From NCBI RefSeq assembly GCF_004341445.1, contig NZ_SLXV01000029.1:1-37312 (forward strand): a stretch of 37,312 nt of DNA, in the 5' to 3' direction. This document shows positions 1 through 8,244 of this stretch, piece by piece. A model generated the notes under the pieces. That model saw only the letters and a list, made by a program, of their open reading frames with translations. It ran no database searches and was not told the DNA's origin. Every line of letters begins with the position of its first letter. Position 1 is the first letter of the stretch. The translations under genes and the position numbers were made by a program. This stretch comes from Baia soyae. Its GTDB lineage: Bacteria > Bacillota > Bacilli > Thermoactinomycetales > Thermoactinomycetaceae.

Positions 1-92
1 CACTCGTTCCCATCCCGAACACGACCGTTAAGCCCTCCAGCGCCGATGGTACTTGGACCGCAGGGTCCTGGAAGAGTAGGACGTCGCCAGGC
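1..92 (+). rRNA. rrf: 5S ribosomal RNA, 3' part
   Basis: Conserved 5S blocks are visible: the CCATCCCGAACACG box, the CGCCGATGGTACTTGG box and the closing GAGTAGGACGTCGCCAGGC. The 5' part lies before the window. The gene is directly followed by a strong terminator, so it is the last gene of an rRNA operon; no tRNA gene follows. The end at 92 is set by analogy with bacterial 5S 3' ends. Confidence 0.95.
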
Positions 93-96
93 ATAT

Positions 97-154
97 ACAT
101 AGTAAAAGAAGCATCTAGTCCATTTGGATAAACTAGATGCTTCTTTTACTATGT
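97..154 (+). terminator. rRNA operon terminator hairpin
   Basis: Two 23-nt arms (97-119 and 132-154) are perfectly complementary around a 12-nt loop. The right arm carries TTCTTTTA rather than a clean U-run at its end. It sits 4 nt after the 5S gene, as expected for the end of the rRNA transcript. Confidence 0.9.
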
Positions 155-349
155 CAAGAAACATCCATATTTATTAAGTGGTCCTTGAAACAGCAGTGAG
201 AGAAAATCCTTCTTGAAGTTATCATTGTCGTAACAAGGTATCCCTTTTCCACAGAAGCTCTCCAAGCTCCTTTATCGGTGATAAGTAGAGATGAATTCTT
301 ATTTCATTTCATCATAACCAGTACAGTATTATATCGCGCGAGACAAGAA
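155..349. other. Non-coding spacer with a 16S-like fragment
   Basis: I see no gene here. The stretch holds a 14-nt exact match (227-240, GTCGTAACAAGGTA) to the conserved 3' region of 16S rRNA (the 1492R primer site), preceded at 216-220 by TGAAG. In 16S the two pieces are contiguous; here they are 9 nt apart with the leading overlap discounted. There is also a short TTATC/GATAA hairpin near 272-284 and an 8-bp TCGCGCGA palindrome around 333. Confidence 0.5.
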
Positions 350-419
350 ATAAAAACTCCTTTTAGGTTTAGAATGCGTGGAAACAACCACAATATCTAA
401 TCCTAGAGGGAGTTTTATA
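350..419. terminator. 70-nt imperfect hairpin, possible bidirectional terminator
   Basis: Nested complementary blocks run inward: ATAAAAACTCC (350-360) with GGAGTTTTAT (409-418), AGG with CCT, TTTAGA with TCTAAT, and GTGG (378-381) with CCAC (388-391) around a 6-nt loop. Small internal loops separate them. On the minus strand the structure ends GGAGTTTTTATTT, so it could terminate the secreted-protein gene that stops at 458. It could also be a mobile-repeat remnant. Confidence 0.5.
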
Positions 420-457
420 GTGTCATCAAACAAGAACCGTTAAGTACTGACAATCGG

Positions 458-817
458 TTACTCCATAGCGAGAACAACATTGCCAGTTGCGGAGCATCCT
501 TGGCTGTATCCGTTTTGGCATTTCAAAACGAGTAAATACTCACCAGGGCCTTTTGGCTCCATTCCGTTTGCTGTTTCTCCTTTTCTCAGATAGCCTGTTT
601 TGACTACTTTCCCATTTTTCACGATTTCATATTGAACATAGTAACGAGTATCTTGACCAGCCTGTACATCCCAACCAAAGTAGGTATATTTATCTAGATT
701 ATATGCCTGAGAGAATACTACACGATCTTGCTTGCCAAGTATCATTCCTTCACTAGCATGGACAGTTTGAGATAGTAAAAGGAGAGATCCTAATGCTGCC
801 ACGATTCCTTTTTTCAT
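458..817 (-). CDS. Small secreted protein of unknown function (119 aa)
   Basis: I do not recognise this family. The start chosen is the ATG at 817, because the minus-strand AAGAAGGAA lies 8 nt upstream and the product then begins MKKGIVAALGSLLLLSQ, a classic Sec signal peptide with probable cleavage after VHA-S (about residue 22). An upstream in-frame ATG at 856 would add 13 hydrophilic residues and spoil the signal. The mature part of about 95 residues is polar and aromatic-rich, with many Tyr and Gly and probable beta structure. It carries two Cys near the C-terminus (CQNGYSQGC) that could form a disulfide. The gene stands alone, divergent from the nuo operon and convergent with the rRNA operon. 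Confidence 0.75.
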   Translation of the reverse strand: MKKGIVAALGSLLLLSQTVHASEGMILGKQDRVVFSQAYNLDKYTYFGWDVQAGQDTRYYVQYEIVKNGKVVKTGYLRKGETANGMEPKGPGEYLLVLKCQNGYSQGCSATGNVVLAME

Positions 818-911
818 TTGCCATTCCTTCTTTCTGGTTAGGTTGTTTCTTATCAATTCAATTTAGCGTTGGCTTGTAAATTATCTAAATAGCAGGAAAG
901 AAACTTTCTAG

Positions 912-941
912 AATATATCACACAATAAAAAACTGTGTCCA
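912..941 (-). promoter_or_regulatory. Probable sigma-A promoter of the secreted-protein gene
   Basis: On the minus strand, TGGACA (plus 936-941, 5/6 to TTGACA) and TATATT (plus 912-917, 5/6 to TATAAT) are separated by 18 nt. This predicts a leader of about 90 nt before the ATG at 817. The spacer contains an ACACA/TGTGT inverted repeat. Confidence 0.45.
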
Positions 942-1139
942 TAAATTATTTTAAATTATTCATAAATTAATGTTTGAGTTTTGCACCTGCCTTAGCGGAG
1001 GATCCAGCCCTCGATTACCCAATAATCAATAATCACTAAGCTTGGGGTTAAACCTAGCTAACTACCTAACTAACTAATGGACTACCACCATTTTCCCAAA
1101 AAGAAATCTACTTTTTTTAGATACACTATATCAACAAAT
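942..1139. other. AT-rich non-coding divergent region
   Basis: There is no credible gene. The stretch contains a GCGGAGG sequence near 993-1000 that looks like a ribosome binding site but has no start codon at a usable distance. A short run of overlapping CTAACTA repeats lies near 1056-1077. No -35/-10 pair other than the flanking ones stood out. Confidence 0.4.
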
Positions 1140-1168
1140 TAGACACTATTTTAGCCTTTTGCTATAAT
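1140..1168 (+). promoter_or_regulatory. Sigma-A promoter of the nuo operon
   Basis: TAGACA (1140-1145, 5/6) and a perfect TATAAT (1163-1168) are separated by 17 nt. Transcription would start near 1175, leaving about 140 nt of leader before nuoA. It is the only good promoter before the eleven-gene operon. Confidence 0.75.
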
Positions 1169-1316
1169 CATTATTAATGATTCAAAACAATATATAAAAT
1201 CATTCTATTGATTCTAGTTTGTCATTAATGTTTCATGATTTTGTTGTTTAGAGTCAGGTTTCACGCATAGTTTGTTAGAAGGACATATATAGGTGATAGG
1301 CTAGGGAGGGCTTTGC

Positions 1317-1691
1317 ATGGAGTTAGAGGCTAGTTTTCTAACGATTGCTTGGTTTATTGCGCTCGGGATATTACTACCTGTAGTAGCATTGACAGTTGGG
1401 AAGTGGCTAAGACCAAATAAACCATCTTCTCGCAAAGCAATCACGTACGAAAGTGGTGTAGATCCAACTGGAGAGGGATGGGTACAGTTCCACGTTCGTT
1501 ATTATTTATTTGCTCTTCTCTTTGTTATTTTCGATGTGGAGACTATTTTTCTCTATCCATGGGCAGTCGCATATGACTCTCTACGGGCTACATTAGGTAT
1601 ATGGGTTTTGTATGAAATGCTTATCTTTATTGGGCTTTTGGTATTAGGCCTCGCCTATGCTTGGAAAAAGAAGGTGTTGAAATGGGAGTAA
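1317..1691 (+). CDS. nuoA: NADH-quinone oxidoreductase subunit A
   Basis: NuoA is a small membrane subunit of complex I, at the junction between the quinone site and the proton channels. The 124-aa product has three hydrophobic segments and the family signature [12 protein letters not shown] in the first loop, followed by FDVET in the second segment, whose acidic residues are conserved in NuoA. The start is the ATG at 1317, preceded by AGGGAGGG (1303-1310). The 3' end overlaps nuoB by 10 nt, and this is the first gene of nuoABCDHIJKLMN. Confidence 0.97.
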   Translation: MELEASFLTIAWFIALGILLPVVALTVGKWLRPNKPSSRKAITYESGVDPTGEGWVQFHVRYYLFALLFVIFDVETIFLYPWAVAYDSLRATLGIWVLYEMLIFIGLLVLGLAYAWKKKVLKWE

Positions 1692-2203
1692 ATTTTGAGG
1701 ATTTTTCTCCGTTTGAGGAACAAGAGCTACAGCGAAATGTGCTAACTACGAATCTAGAGCAAATGAAATCTCTCATTCGTAGCAATTCTTTGTGGCCGCT
1801 TACATTTGGCCTTGCTTGTTGTGCGATTGAAATGATGGGGACAGGTGGCTCGCACTATGATTTGGACCGCTTTGGAGTCATTTTCCGTGCTTCTCCTCGT
1901 CAGTCGGATGTGATGATTGTAGCAGGTACGGTAACGAAGAAAATGGCACCGCTTTTACGTAGATTATATGATCAAATGCCGGAACCTAAGTGGGTTATTG
2001 CGATGGGTTCTTGTGCGACCGCAGGCGGACCTTATATTAAGTCCTACTCGGTAGTAAAAGGTGTCGACCAAATTGTGCCGGTTGATGTGTACATACCTGG
2101 TTGTCCCCCTAATCCAGCCGCGTTGATATACGGAATCCACAAATTACAAGAAAAGATTCGCTATGAAGCGAAGCACGGAAAGCGAGTGACAATCCGTGAG
2201 TGA
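1682..2203 (+). CDS. nuoB: NADH-quinone oxidoreductase subunit B
   Basis: NuoB carries cluster N2, the last iron-sulfur centre before quinone. In the 173-aa product the ligand cysteines are visible: adjacent Cys in [10 protein letters not shown], then MGSCA and IPGCPPNP. The start at ATG 1682 (AAGAAGG 7-8 nt upstream) gives MGVNFEDFS; an in-frame start 21 nt earlier has no comparable signal. The gene overlaps nuoA and its end overlaps the GTG of nuoC, so translation is probably coupled. Confidence 0.97.
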   Translation: MGVNFEDFSPFEEQELQRNVLTTNLEQMKSLIRSNSLWPLTFGLACCAIEMMGTGGSHYDLDRFGVIFRASPRQSDVMIVAGTVTKKMAPLLRRLYDQMPEPKWVIAMGSCATAGGPYIKSYSVVKGVDQIVPVDVYIPGCPPNPAALIYGIHKLQEKIRYEAKHGKRVTIRE

Positions 2204-2999
2204 TCAAGAAAAAGAGCTTACTCAAGAAACAAAGGCTACCAATATCATGGGGGAGGAAGCTGTGAAGAATGAAGAGGCAAGTGAAGAGCAAGGAGTTCAA
2301 ACTTTGTCCAACACCACATCTCAACAGATGAATGCGGAAGCTGTGAAACTGGCGAATGAAGAACAAGGAATTAAAAGTTCACCTAATACTCCACCGAAAC
2401 AGGAGAGTAGAGAGAATGCTGTAACGAAGCCGCAGGCGGCATCTGTTCCTCCTAAGAAACCAGCAGCTACACCACGTCCAGCGGCGAAGAAACCAGCGGA
2501 AGAGAAGCCGTTAGAGCCTTCCCGCAAACAACCTTGGCTGGATAAGTTTGTGGTCAAGCTTAAGGAGCTGGAAGGATCGGAGCATTTAGAGGACGCTTTT
2601 ATTAATCGAGCGAATAATGATTTACCCACCTTGGTTGTAAAAAGTGAGTGGTGGCGTACTCTCGCGCTACATTTACGAAATCATCCGGATTGTCAGTTTC
2701 ATTATGTGCAGAATTTCTCATCTGTGGATTATGAAACCCATTTGGAAGTGGTCGTACATCTCTTTTCATTTCCGCACAAAGAACGCCTTGGAGTGCTAGT
2801 AAAAGTAGATCGGGCAGAAGCAAAAGTGGATTCAGTAGCTGATATTTGGGATGCTGCAAACTGGAATGAACGAGAAGCGTATGATTTGATGGGGATTATA
2901 TTCGAGGGACATCCTGATTTGCGCAGAATTATGCTGACAGATCAGTGGATAGGGCATCCGCTACGTAAAGATTATGTTCCGTATGATGAGGGGGTGTGA
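2196..2999 (+). CDS. nuoC: NADH-quinone oxidoreductase subunit C with a charged N-terminal extension
   Basis: The C-terminal ~140 residues are a standard 30-kDa subunit domain ([40 protein letters not shown]), part of the peripheral arm. The first ~110 residues are a low-complexity Glu/Lys/Pro/Ala extension holding an imperfect duplication: residues 21-44 ([13 protein letters not shown]...) resemble 48-69 ([11 protein letters not shown]...). The start is unresolved. GTG 2196 overlaps the nuoB stop but has a weak site, whereas GTG 2262 has GGGGGAGG at 2249-2256 with a 5-nt gap and would give 245 aa. Extensions of this sort occur in some Gram-positive NuoC proteins; the function is unknown. Confidence 0.92.
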   Translation: MSDQEKELTQETKATNIMGEEAVKNEEASEEQGVQTLSNTTSQQMNAEAVKLANEEQGIKSSPNTPPKQESRENAVTKPQAASVPPKKPAATPRPAAKKPAEEKPLEPSRKQPWLDKFVVKLKELEGSEHLEDAFINRANNDLPTLVVKSEWWRTLALHLRNHPDCQFHYVQNFSSVDYETHLEVVVHLFSFPHKERLGVLVKVDRAEAKVDSVADIWDAANWNEREAYDLMGIIFEGHPDLRRIMLTDQWIGHPLRKDYVPYDEGV

Positions 3000-3001
3000 G
3001 C

Positions 3002-4099
3002 ATGCTACGTACAGAAGAAATGCTATTAAATATGGGTCCACAGCATCCTAGTACCCACGGAGTTTTACGTCTGGTCATCAAGATTGATGGAGAGATTATC
3101 CGTGAGGTTGATCCAGTGGTAGGTTACCTGCATCGTGGAACGGAAAAGTTAGCGGAAGATTTAACTTACACACAGATCATCCCTTATACGGATCGTCTCG
3201 ACTATGTATCAGCGATGACGAATAACTATGCGGTGGTTCATGCAACGGAGAAGTTAATGGGTCTAGAGGTCCCTGAGCGTGCAGAGTATCTCCGTATGAT
3301 TACCATGGAACTAAATCGGGTTGCGAGCCATTTGGTTTGGGTAGGAACGTATCTGCTTGACTTAGGTGCGATGAGTCCATTCCTCTATTGCTTCCAGGAT
3401 CGAGAAACCATTTTGAACCTATTTAATGAGCTTTGTGGAGCGCGTTTGACCTATAACTACATGCGCGTAGGCGGAGTGAAGTGGGATGCCCCAGAGGGTT
3501 GGCTTCAGAAGGTAGAAGAATTTGTGCTATATATGCAAAAGGAATTGGCTACTTACCATGACCTGATCTCAGGGAATGATATTTTCCTCCAGCGGACTAG
3601 GGGGATTGGGATTTATACAAAGGAGCAAGCACTTTCCTATGCTTTATCGGGAAGTAATCTCCGCGTGACAGGTGTTCCTTGGGATTTAAGGCAACATCAG
3701 TCGTATTCGTTATATCATCAGTTTCAGTTTGAGATTCCAACTGGTGAAACAGGTGATGTGTTAGATAAATATCATCTTCGTATGCAGGAGATTGAAGAGT
3801 CGTTAAAAATTGTGAAACAAGTTCTGGATGTGATTAAAGAAGGACCCATTATGGGGAAAGTGCCGAAAGTACTCCGTGTGCCAGAGGGGGAGGTTTATAC
3901 AGGTGTGGAGTCCCCGAGGGGAGAATTAGGCTGTCATATCGTCAGCAATGGGAAGAATAAGCCTTGGCGTTTGAAATTCCGTCGCCCATCCTTTTACAAC
4001 CTTCAGATCTTGCCAGAACTACTAAAAGGAGAGAATATTTCAAACCTGGTTGCGATTTTAGGTGGGATCGATATTATTTTGGGAGAGGTGGATGGGTAA
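3002..4099 (+). CDS. nuoD: NADH-quinone oxidoreductase subunit D
   Basis: NuoD forms the quinone pocket with NuoB and derives from the hydrogenase large subunit. The 365-aa product shows MGPQHPSTHGVLR near the N-terminus (the conserved His loop at the quinone site), ELNRVASHLVW, and the C-terminal GGIDIILGEVDG end typical of the family. ATG 3002 is preferred over the GTG at 2996 because GAGGGGG ends at 2994, 7 nt before the ATG but only 1 nt before the GTG. nuoH follows without a gap. Confidence 0.97.
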   Translation: MLRTEEMLLNMGPQHPSTHGVLRLVIKIDGEIIREVDPVVGYLHRGTEKLAEDLTYTQIIPYTDRLDYVSAMTNNYAVVHATEKLMGLEVPERAEYLRMITMELNRVASHLVWVGTYLLDLGAMSPFLYCFQDRETILNLFNELCGARLTYNYMRVGGVKWDAPEGWLQKVEEFVLYMQKELATYHDLISGNDIFLQRTRGIGIYTKEQALSYALSGSNLRVTGVPWDLRQHQSYSLYHQFQFEIPTGETGDVLDKYHLRMQEIEESLKIVKQVLDVIKEGPIMGKVPKVLRVPEGEVYTGVESPRGELGCHIVSNGKNKPWRLKFRRPSFYNLQILPELLKGENISNLVAILGGIDIILGEVDG

Positions 4100-5074
4100 A
4101 TGGACTTGTTCTTCTATCTCGGTCCGATCATCTTAATGCTTCTGTTACTTGGCTTTGTGACATATGCCATTTTGTTTGAGCGTAAAGTCATCGGATGGAT
4201 TCAAAATCGACCTGGTCCCAACCAAGTAGGCCCATGGGGATTATTTCAAACGATTGCGGATGTAGCAAAGCTATTGCTGAAAGAGGATATCGTACCAGGG
4301 AAAGCAGATCGCGCTTTGTTCAAATTAGCGCCGATTATTGCATTTGTGCCGGCATTTGCTATATTAGCCGTCATTCCCTTTACAGAATCATGGCAGTTTG
4401 GTGATTTTGCGGTGGGGCTTCTGTATTACATTGCGATCTCCAGTATTACCATTATTGGAATTTTGACAGGAGCTTGGGCTTCGAATAATAAATATTCATT
4501 ACTCGGTGGAATGCGTTCAGCAGCACAGATGATTAGTTATGAGATTCCGCTCGTACTCTCGGTGGTCGGAATCGTGATGACCACGGGATCTCTTGATTTA
4601 AACGATATCGTCCTAGCTCAGAAAAAAGTTTGGTTTATCGTGCCGCAATTTTTAGCGTTTCTGATCTTTCTCATCGCTTCATTGGCGGAGCTAAATCGAA
4701 CGCCTTTTGATTTACCAGAAGCGGAGTCGGAGCTAGTAGCTGGATATCACGTGGAATATACAGGCTTTCGCTTTGCTTTCTTTATGCTTGCGGAGTATGT
4801 GTACGTATTTGCGATGGCATCGCTTACCACGTGCCTCTTTTTAGGAGGATGGCTTCCATTGTTTGGATTGACGATGATTCCTGGAATTCTGTGGTTCCTA
4901 CTAAAGTTTTCGCTGGTGGTATTTTCGTTATTTTGGATTCGAGCCACGATGCCACGATTACGGGTAGACCAACTCATGCAGTTTGCTTGGAAAGTACTGC
5001 TTCCATTATCGCTTCTCAATATTTTCTTAACAGCGATCTTCAAAGAAATACCCGTTCTTTCGTCATTTTATTGA
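4100..5074 (+). CDS. nuoH: NADH-quinone oxidoreductase subunit H
   Basis: NuoH is a multi-span membrane subunit that anchors the peripheral arm and forms the quinone access path. The 324-aa product has about eight hydrophobic segments. Hallmarks are FERKVIGWIQNRPGPNQVG after the first helix and ELNRTPFDLPEAESELVAG in the long acidic loop implicated in coupling. The ATG abuts the nuoD stop codon, with a purine-rich GGAGAGGTGG just upstream inside nuoD. Confidence 0.97.
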   Translation: MDLFFYLGPIILMLLLLGFVTYAILFERKVIGWIQNRPGPNQVGPWGLFQTIADVAKLLLKEDIVPGKADRALFKLAPIIAFVPAFAILAVIPFTESWQFGDFAVGLLYYIAISSITIIGILTGAWASNNKYSLLGGMRSAAQMISYEIPLVLSVVGIVMTTGSLDLNDIVLAQKKVWFIVPQFLAFLIFLIASLAELNRTPFDLPEAESELVAGYHVEYTGFRFAFFMLAEYVYVFAMASLTTCLFLGGWLPLFGLTMIPGILWFLLKFSLVVFSLFWIRATMPRLRVDQLMQFAWKVLLPLSLLNIFLTAIFKEIPVLSSFY

Positions 5075-5103
5075 TTTGATTGAGACAAGGTAGGTGGAAC
5101 AGA

Positions 5104-5556
5104 ATGTTTGGATTGTTGAAAGGGCTTGGCGTCACACTAAAAAACATGACGAAGCCGAAAGTTACCTATAATTACCCTGCGGAACCCATTCCCGTTCCAG
5201 ATCGATTTCGAGGGATTCAGCACTTTGATGCGGAGAAATGTATCGTTTGTAATCAATGTGCGTTGGTTTGTCCAACTGATTGTATTACGCTCACAGGAAA
5301 GAGAAATCCAGACCCTGAGAAAAAGGGAAAAGTAATTGAAATCTACGATATAAATTTTGAAATTTGCATTTTGTGCGACTTGTGTACAGAAGTTTGTCCC
5401 ACAGAAGCGATTGTGATGACCAATAACTTTGAATTAGCGACTTATAGCCGCGATGATCTATTCAAGAATATGCAGTGGTTGCATGATAACAATCAAAATA
5501 TCCGTCAAGAAAACATGTCTAGTAAACCGCCTGGGGCTGCAGGGGGGGCGAAGTAA
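5104..5556 (+). CDS. nuoI: NADH-quinone oxidoreductase subunit I (2x 4Fe-4S)
   Basis: NuoI passes electrons through clusters N6a and N6b towards NuoB. Two ferredoxin motifs are complete: CIVCNQCALVCP and CILCDLCTEVCP, each CxxCxxCxxxCP. The 150-aa product starts at ATG 5104, with GGTAGGTGG upstream; an in-frame TTG at 5080 would add 8 residues lacking family character. The final ~35 residues are Asn/Gln-rich and poorly conserved. The TAA stop shares one base with the nuoJ ATG. Confidence 0.96.
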   Translation: MFGLLKGLGVTLKNMTKPKVTYNYPAEPIPVPDRFRGIQHFDAEKCIVCNQCALVCPTDCITLTGKRNPDPEKKGKVIEIYDINFEICILCDLCTEVCPTEAIVMTNNFELATYSRDDLFKNMQWLHDNNQNIRQENMSSKPPGAAGGAK

Positions 5557-6062
5557 TGGAGATTACGGGCGAATTTATTGCGTTTTTTATTCTCTCTATT
5601 TTAGCGATCTGTGGAGCCGTCTTTATGATTTTCTTCACGAATGTCGTTCATATGGGCGTTTCAATGGCATTTACCTTCCTCAGCATTGCGGGAATTTACT
5701 TCTTGCTAAACGCTGATTTTTTAGCTGTTATTCAAATTATGGTGTACACAGGGGCCATTTCCATTTTAATGTTATTTGGAATTATGATGACGAGACATAA
5801 AGAGACAGAAGAAAAGCTAAATCGTCCCATTCACTACGGGCTAAGTATAGCAGGTGCTGGAGTTTTGCTAGTGAGTTTGGTCCTTTTATCACGGGGAGCT
5901 ACGTTTGTCTCGGACGCTGTAGATACCAAGGGATATGGGATTGAGAAGATCGGTGAATTGTTCTTTGGAACCTATATGATTCCGTTTGAACTTGCTTCGA
6001 TCCTGTTATTGGTTGCTCTAATTGGATCGATTATCATTGCCAAGAAAGAGGGGCAGGAGTAA
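5556..6062 (+). CDS. nuoJ: NADH-quinone oxidoreductase subunit J
   Basis: NuoJ is a membrane subunit between the quinone module and the antiporter-like subunits. The 168-aa product has five hydrophobic segments; the third contains the [18 protein letters not shown]-like block ([16 protein letters not shown]) with the pi-bulge region typical of NuoJ. The start codon overlaps the nuoI stop by one base, and the end overlaps nuoK in the same way. Confidence 0.95.
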   Translation: MEITGEFIAFFILSILAICGAVFMIFFTNVVHMGVSMAFTFLSIAGIYFLLNADFLAVIQIMVYTGAISILMLFGIMMTRHKETEEKLNRPIHYGLSIAGAGVLLVSLVLLSRGATFVSDAVDTKGYGIEKIGELFFGTYMIPFELASILLLVALIGSIIIAKKEGQE

Positions 6063-6367
6063 TGTTAATAGCTTCTTATCTAGCGCTTGCCGCCATCTTA
6101 TTTGTCATTGGACTTATGGGCGTGTTGACCAAACGGAATGCAGTGATCGTGCTATTCTCACTGGAACTAATGCTAAATGCCGCCAATATCAATTTGGTGA
6201 CATTTTCAAAAATGGGTCTTGTGCCTAATTTGAACGGGCAAGTATTTGCGTTATTTAATGTGGTGGTTGCTGCTGCAGAAGCGGCAGTGGGTCTTGCGAT
6301 TTTGTTTGCTATTTATCGCAATCGAGAAACAATCGATGCTGAGAAATTTAATTTATTGAAGGGATAG
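6062..6367 (+). CDS. nuoK: NADH-quinone oxidoreductase subunit K
   Basis: NuoK is an MrpC-like three-helix subunit. At 101 aa it has the standard length. Conserved features are [12 protein letters not shown], with the membrane glutamate in helix 2, and [12 protein letters not shown], with the second membrane glutamate in helix 3, both needed for proton translocation in characterised enzymes. GGGGCAGGAG just upstream serves as the ribosome binding site, and the start overlaps the nuoJ stop. Confidence 0.96.
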   Translation: MLIASYLALAAILFVIGLMGVLTKRNAVIVLFSLELMLNAANINLVTFSKMGLVPNLNGQVFALFNVVVAAAEAAVGLAILFAIYRNRETIDAEKFNLLKG

Positions 6368-6381
6368 AGGTGGTATGAAGC

Positions 6382-8244
6382 ATGATGTTCACGTGGGCAT
6401 GGGTTTTACCTCTTTTTCCGTTGATCGCGTTTGTCCTTCTCATTGCCTTACGCGATGTGATTGAGAAAAGACTTGCGGTTGCGTTAAGTCTGATAGGGAT
6501 TGGCGTTTCATTCGGTTTCGCTGTCTATCTAGCTTGGATAGGGGTTTTCCAGCAAAGTGTGATTCAAACGGCGAAATACCAGTGGTTTTCGATAGGTGGG
6601 AAACCGCTGTACCTTGATTTTATGTTAGAACCATTAAACATCGTGATGGTTTTCTTAGTATCACTCGTTAGTTTATTGGTGCAGATTTATTCCATGGGAT
6701 ATATGAAGGATGATGCTCGCATTATCACGTTTTATGCATACCTTTCTCTGTTTACCAGCTCGATGTTAGGCCTCGTAATCTCAGCCAATTTATTACAAAT
6801 CTATTTCTTCTGGGAACTAGTAGGTTTGTGTTCCTTCTTACTGGTAGGATTTTGGTATTTTAAACCGGAAGCAAAGGAAGCAGCTAAAAAAGCGTTTATC
6901 GTTACGCGGATTGGTGACATTGGTTTATTGATCGCGATCTTTATGATCTTTCAAAAGGTAGGTAGTTTTGACCTACGAGTGATTCAAGATGCGGTTGGTT
7001 CGGGTGTATTGACAGGTGGGGCCTTAACAACGGTGGCGATTCTCATCTTTGTAGGGGCCGTAGGGAAATCGGGCCAGTTTCCATTACATACTTGGTTGCC
7101 TGACGCGATGGAAGGGCCGACTCCAGTAAGTGCCCTCATCCATGCGGCCACGATGGTTGCGGCAGGAGTCTACTTAGTAGGGAATCTGTTCTTCTTATTT
7201 GCGGGTTCAGAGGTTGCACTTACCACTGTGGCCTATATTGGTGGATTTACAGCCCTATTTGCGGCCACGATCGCGGTTACACAGAACGATATCAAACGAG
7301 TTTTAGCATATTCGACCGTTAGTCAGCTGGGCTTTATGATGCTGGGTATGGGTGTAGGTTCTGTCTATGCAAGTAGCTTCCATCTGCTTACACATGGATT
7401 TTTCAAAGCCCTCCTCTTCCTAGCAGCTGGCGCGGTGATTGTCGCCTTGCATCATGAGCAAGACATTCGTAAAATGGGCGGGTTATGGAAGCATTCTAAG
7501 TGGCTCAGTATTCCGTTCTTAATCGGATGTCTGTCAATTGCAGGGATTCCGCCGTTCTCAGGATTTTTCTCTAAAGACGAAATCCTGTATGCGATTCAGT
7601 TATCGGGTAAGAAAGACTTGTTAGTGATTGCGCTACTTACCACGTTTTTTACAGCCTTTTACATGTTCCGTCTATTTTATCTGGTGTTTGCTAAAAAATC
7701 CCGTGAGAAACACGAAGTTCATTCCATTCCGTGGAGTATGAAAGTGAGCTTAGCAGTTTTAGCAGTGTGTTCGATCGTTGGAGGATTCTTTTCTTTTCCA
7801 ACTACGAATCTGAGTGCTGAAACGATTACTCATATAACGAAGTTACCGGGTCATGCTCCGCTGTGGTTAAATGGTTCAGCAGTGGGGGCATCCTTGCTAG
7901 GAATCCTACTTGCTACCTTTCTATATGTGTGGAGACAGGGGTCAGCTGAAGGATTGGCTAAGCGGCTTTCTTGGCTCTATCAGGTATCGTATCGGAAATA
8001 TTGGATTGACGAGCTTTATCAGGTGGTGTTTGTCTCATCGCTGAAGGTAGTTGCATGGTTCCTAAATGGATTTGATCGTTTTGTCGTAGGTGGAATCGTT
8101 CGATTTGTGGGCTGGGGAACGATGTCCATAGGAAGATTGGGTTCCATGATGCAAAACGGGCAGAATCAAACGTATGTATTGGTAAGTCTCATTGCATTCT
8201 TGATTTTATTTGTTAGTTTGGTGTTCGGGAGGTTGATCGGATGA
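6382..8244 (+). CDS. nuoL: NADH-quinone oxidoreductase subunit L
   Basis: NuoL is the distal antiporter-like proton-pumping subunit, ending in a long lateral helix. The 620-aa product has the family block GKSGQFPLHTWLPDAMEGPTP, SALIHAATMVAAGVYL, and NDIKRVLAYSTVSQLGFM, with Lys and His residues of the channel path. The C-terminal ~80 residues contain the amphipathic segment and a last membrane anchor. Start ATG 6382 (or the adjacent ATG 6385) follows AGAGGTGG; the end overlaps nuoM as ATGA. Confidence 0.97.
   Translation: MMFTWAWVLPLFPLIAFVLLIALRDVIEKRLAVALSLIGIGVSFGFAVYLAWIGVFQQSVIQTAKYQWFSIGGKPLYLDFMLEPLNIVMVFLVSLVSLLVQIYSMGYMKDDARIITFYAYLSLFTSSMLGLVISANLLQIYFFWELVGLCSFLLVGFWYFKPEAKEAAKKAFIVTRIGDIGLLIAIFMIFQKVGSFDLRVIQDAVGSGVLTGGALTTVAILIFVGAVGKSGQFPLHTWLPDAMEGPTPVSALIHAATMVAAGVYLVGNLFFLFAGSEVALTTVAYIGGFTALFAATIAVTQNDIKRVLAYSTVSQLGFMMLGMGVGSVYASSFHLLTHGFFKALLFLAAGAVIVALHHEQDIRKMGGLWKHSKWLSIPFLIGCLSIAGIPPFSGFFSKDEILYAIQLSGKKDLLVIALLTTFFTAFYMFRLFYLVFAKKSREKHEVHSIPWSMKVSLAVLAVCSIVGGFFSFPTTNLSAETITHITKLPGHAPLWLNGSAVGASLLGILLATFLYVWRQGSAEGLAKRLSWLYQVSYRKYWIDELYQVVFVSSLKVVAWFLNGFDRFVVGGIVRFVGWGTMSIGRLGSMMQNGQNQTYVLVSLIAFLILFVSLVFGRLIG

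Noticed and set aside
991-1005. GCGGAGG Shine-Dalgarno-like sequence at about 993-1000
   Set aside because: No ATG, GTG or TTG lies at a usable distance and no open frame follows.
1051-1080. Run of CTAACTA-like repeats in the nuo upstream region
   Set aside because: Only a few overlapping, imperfect units without spacer regularity; too short to be a CRISPR or a convincing operator array.
2109-2859. Several minus-strand open frames across nuoB and nuoC
   Set aside because: They lie wholly over well-supported plus-strand genes, have no ribosome binding sites and resemble no protein family.
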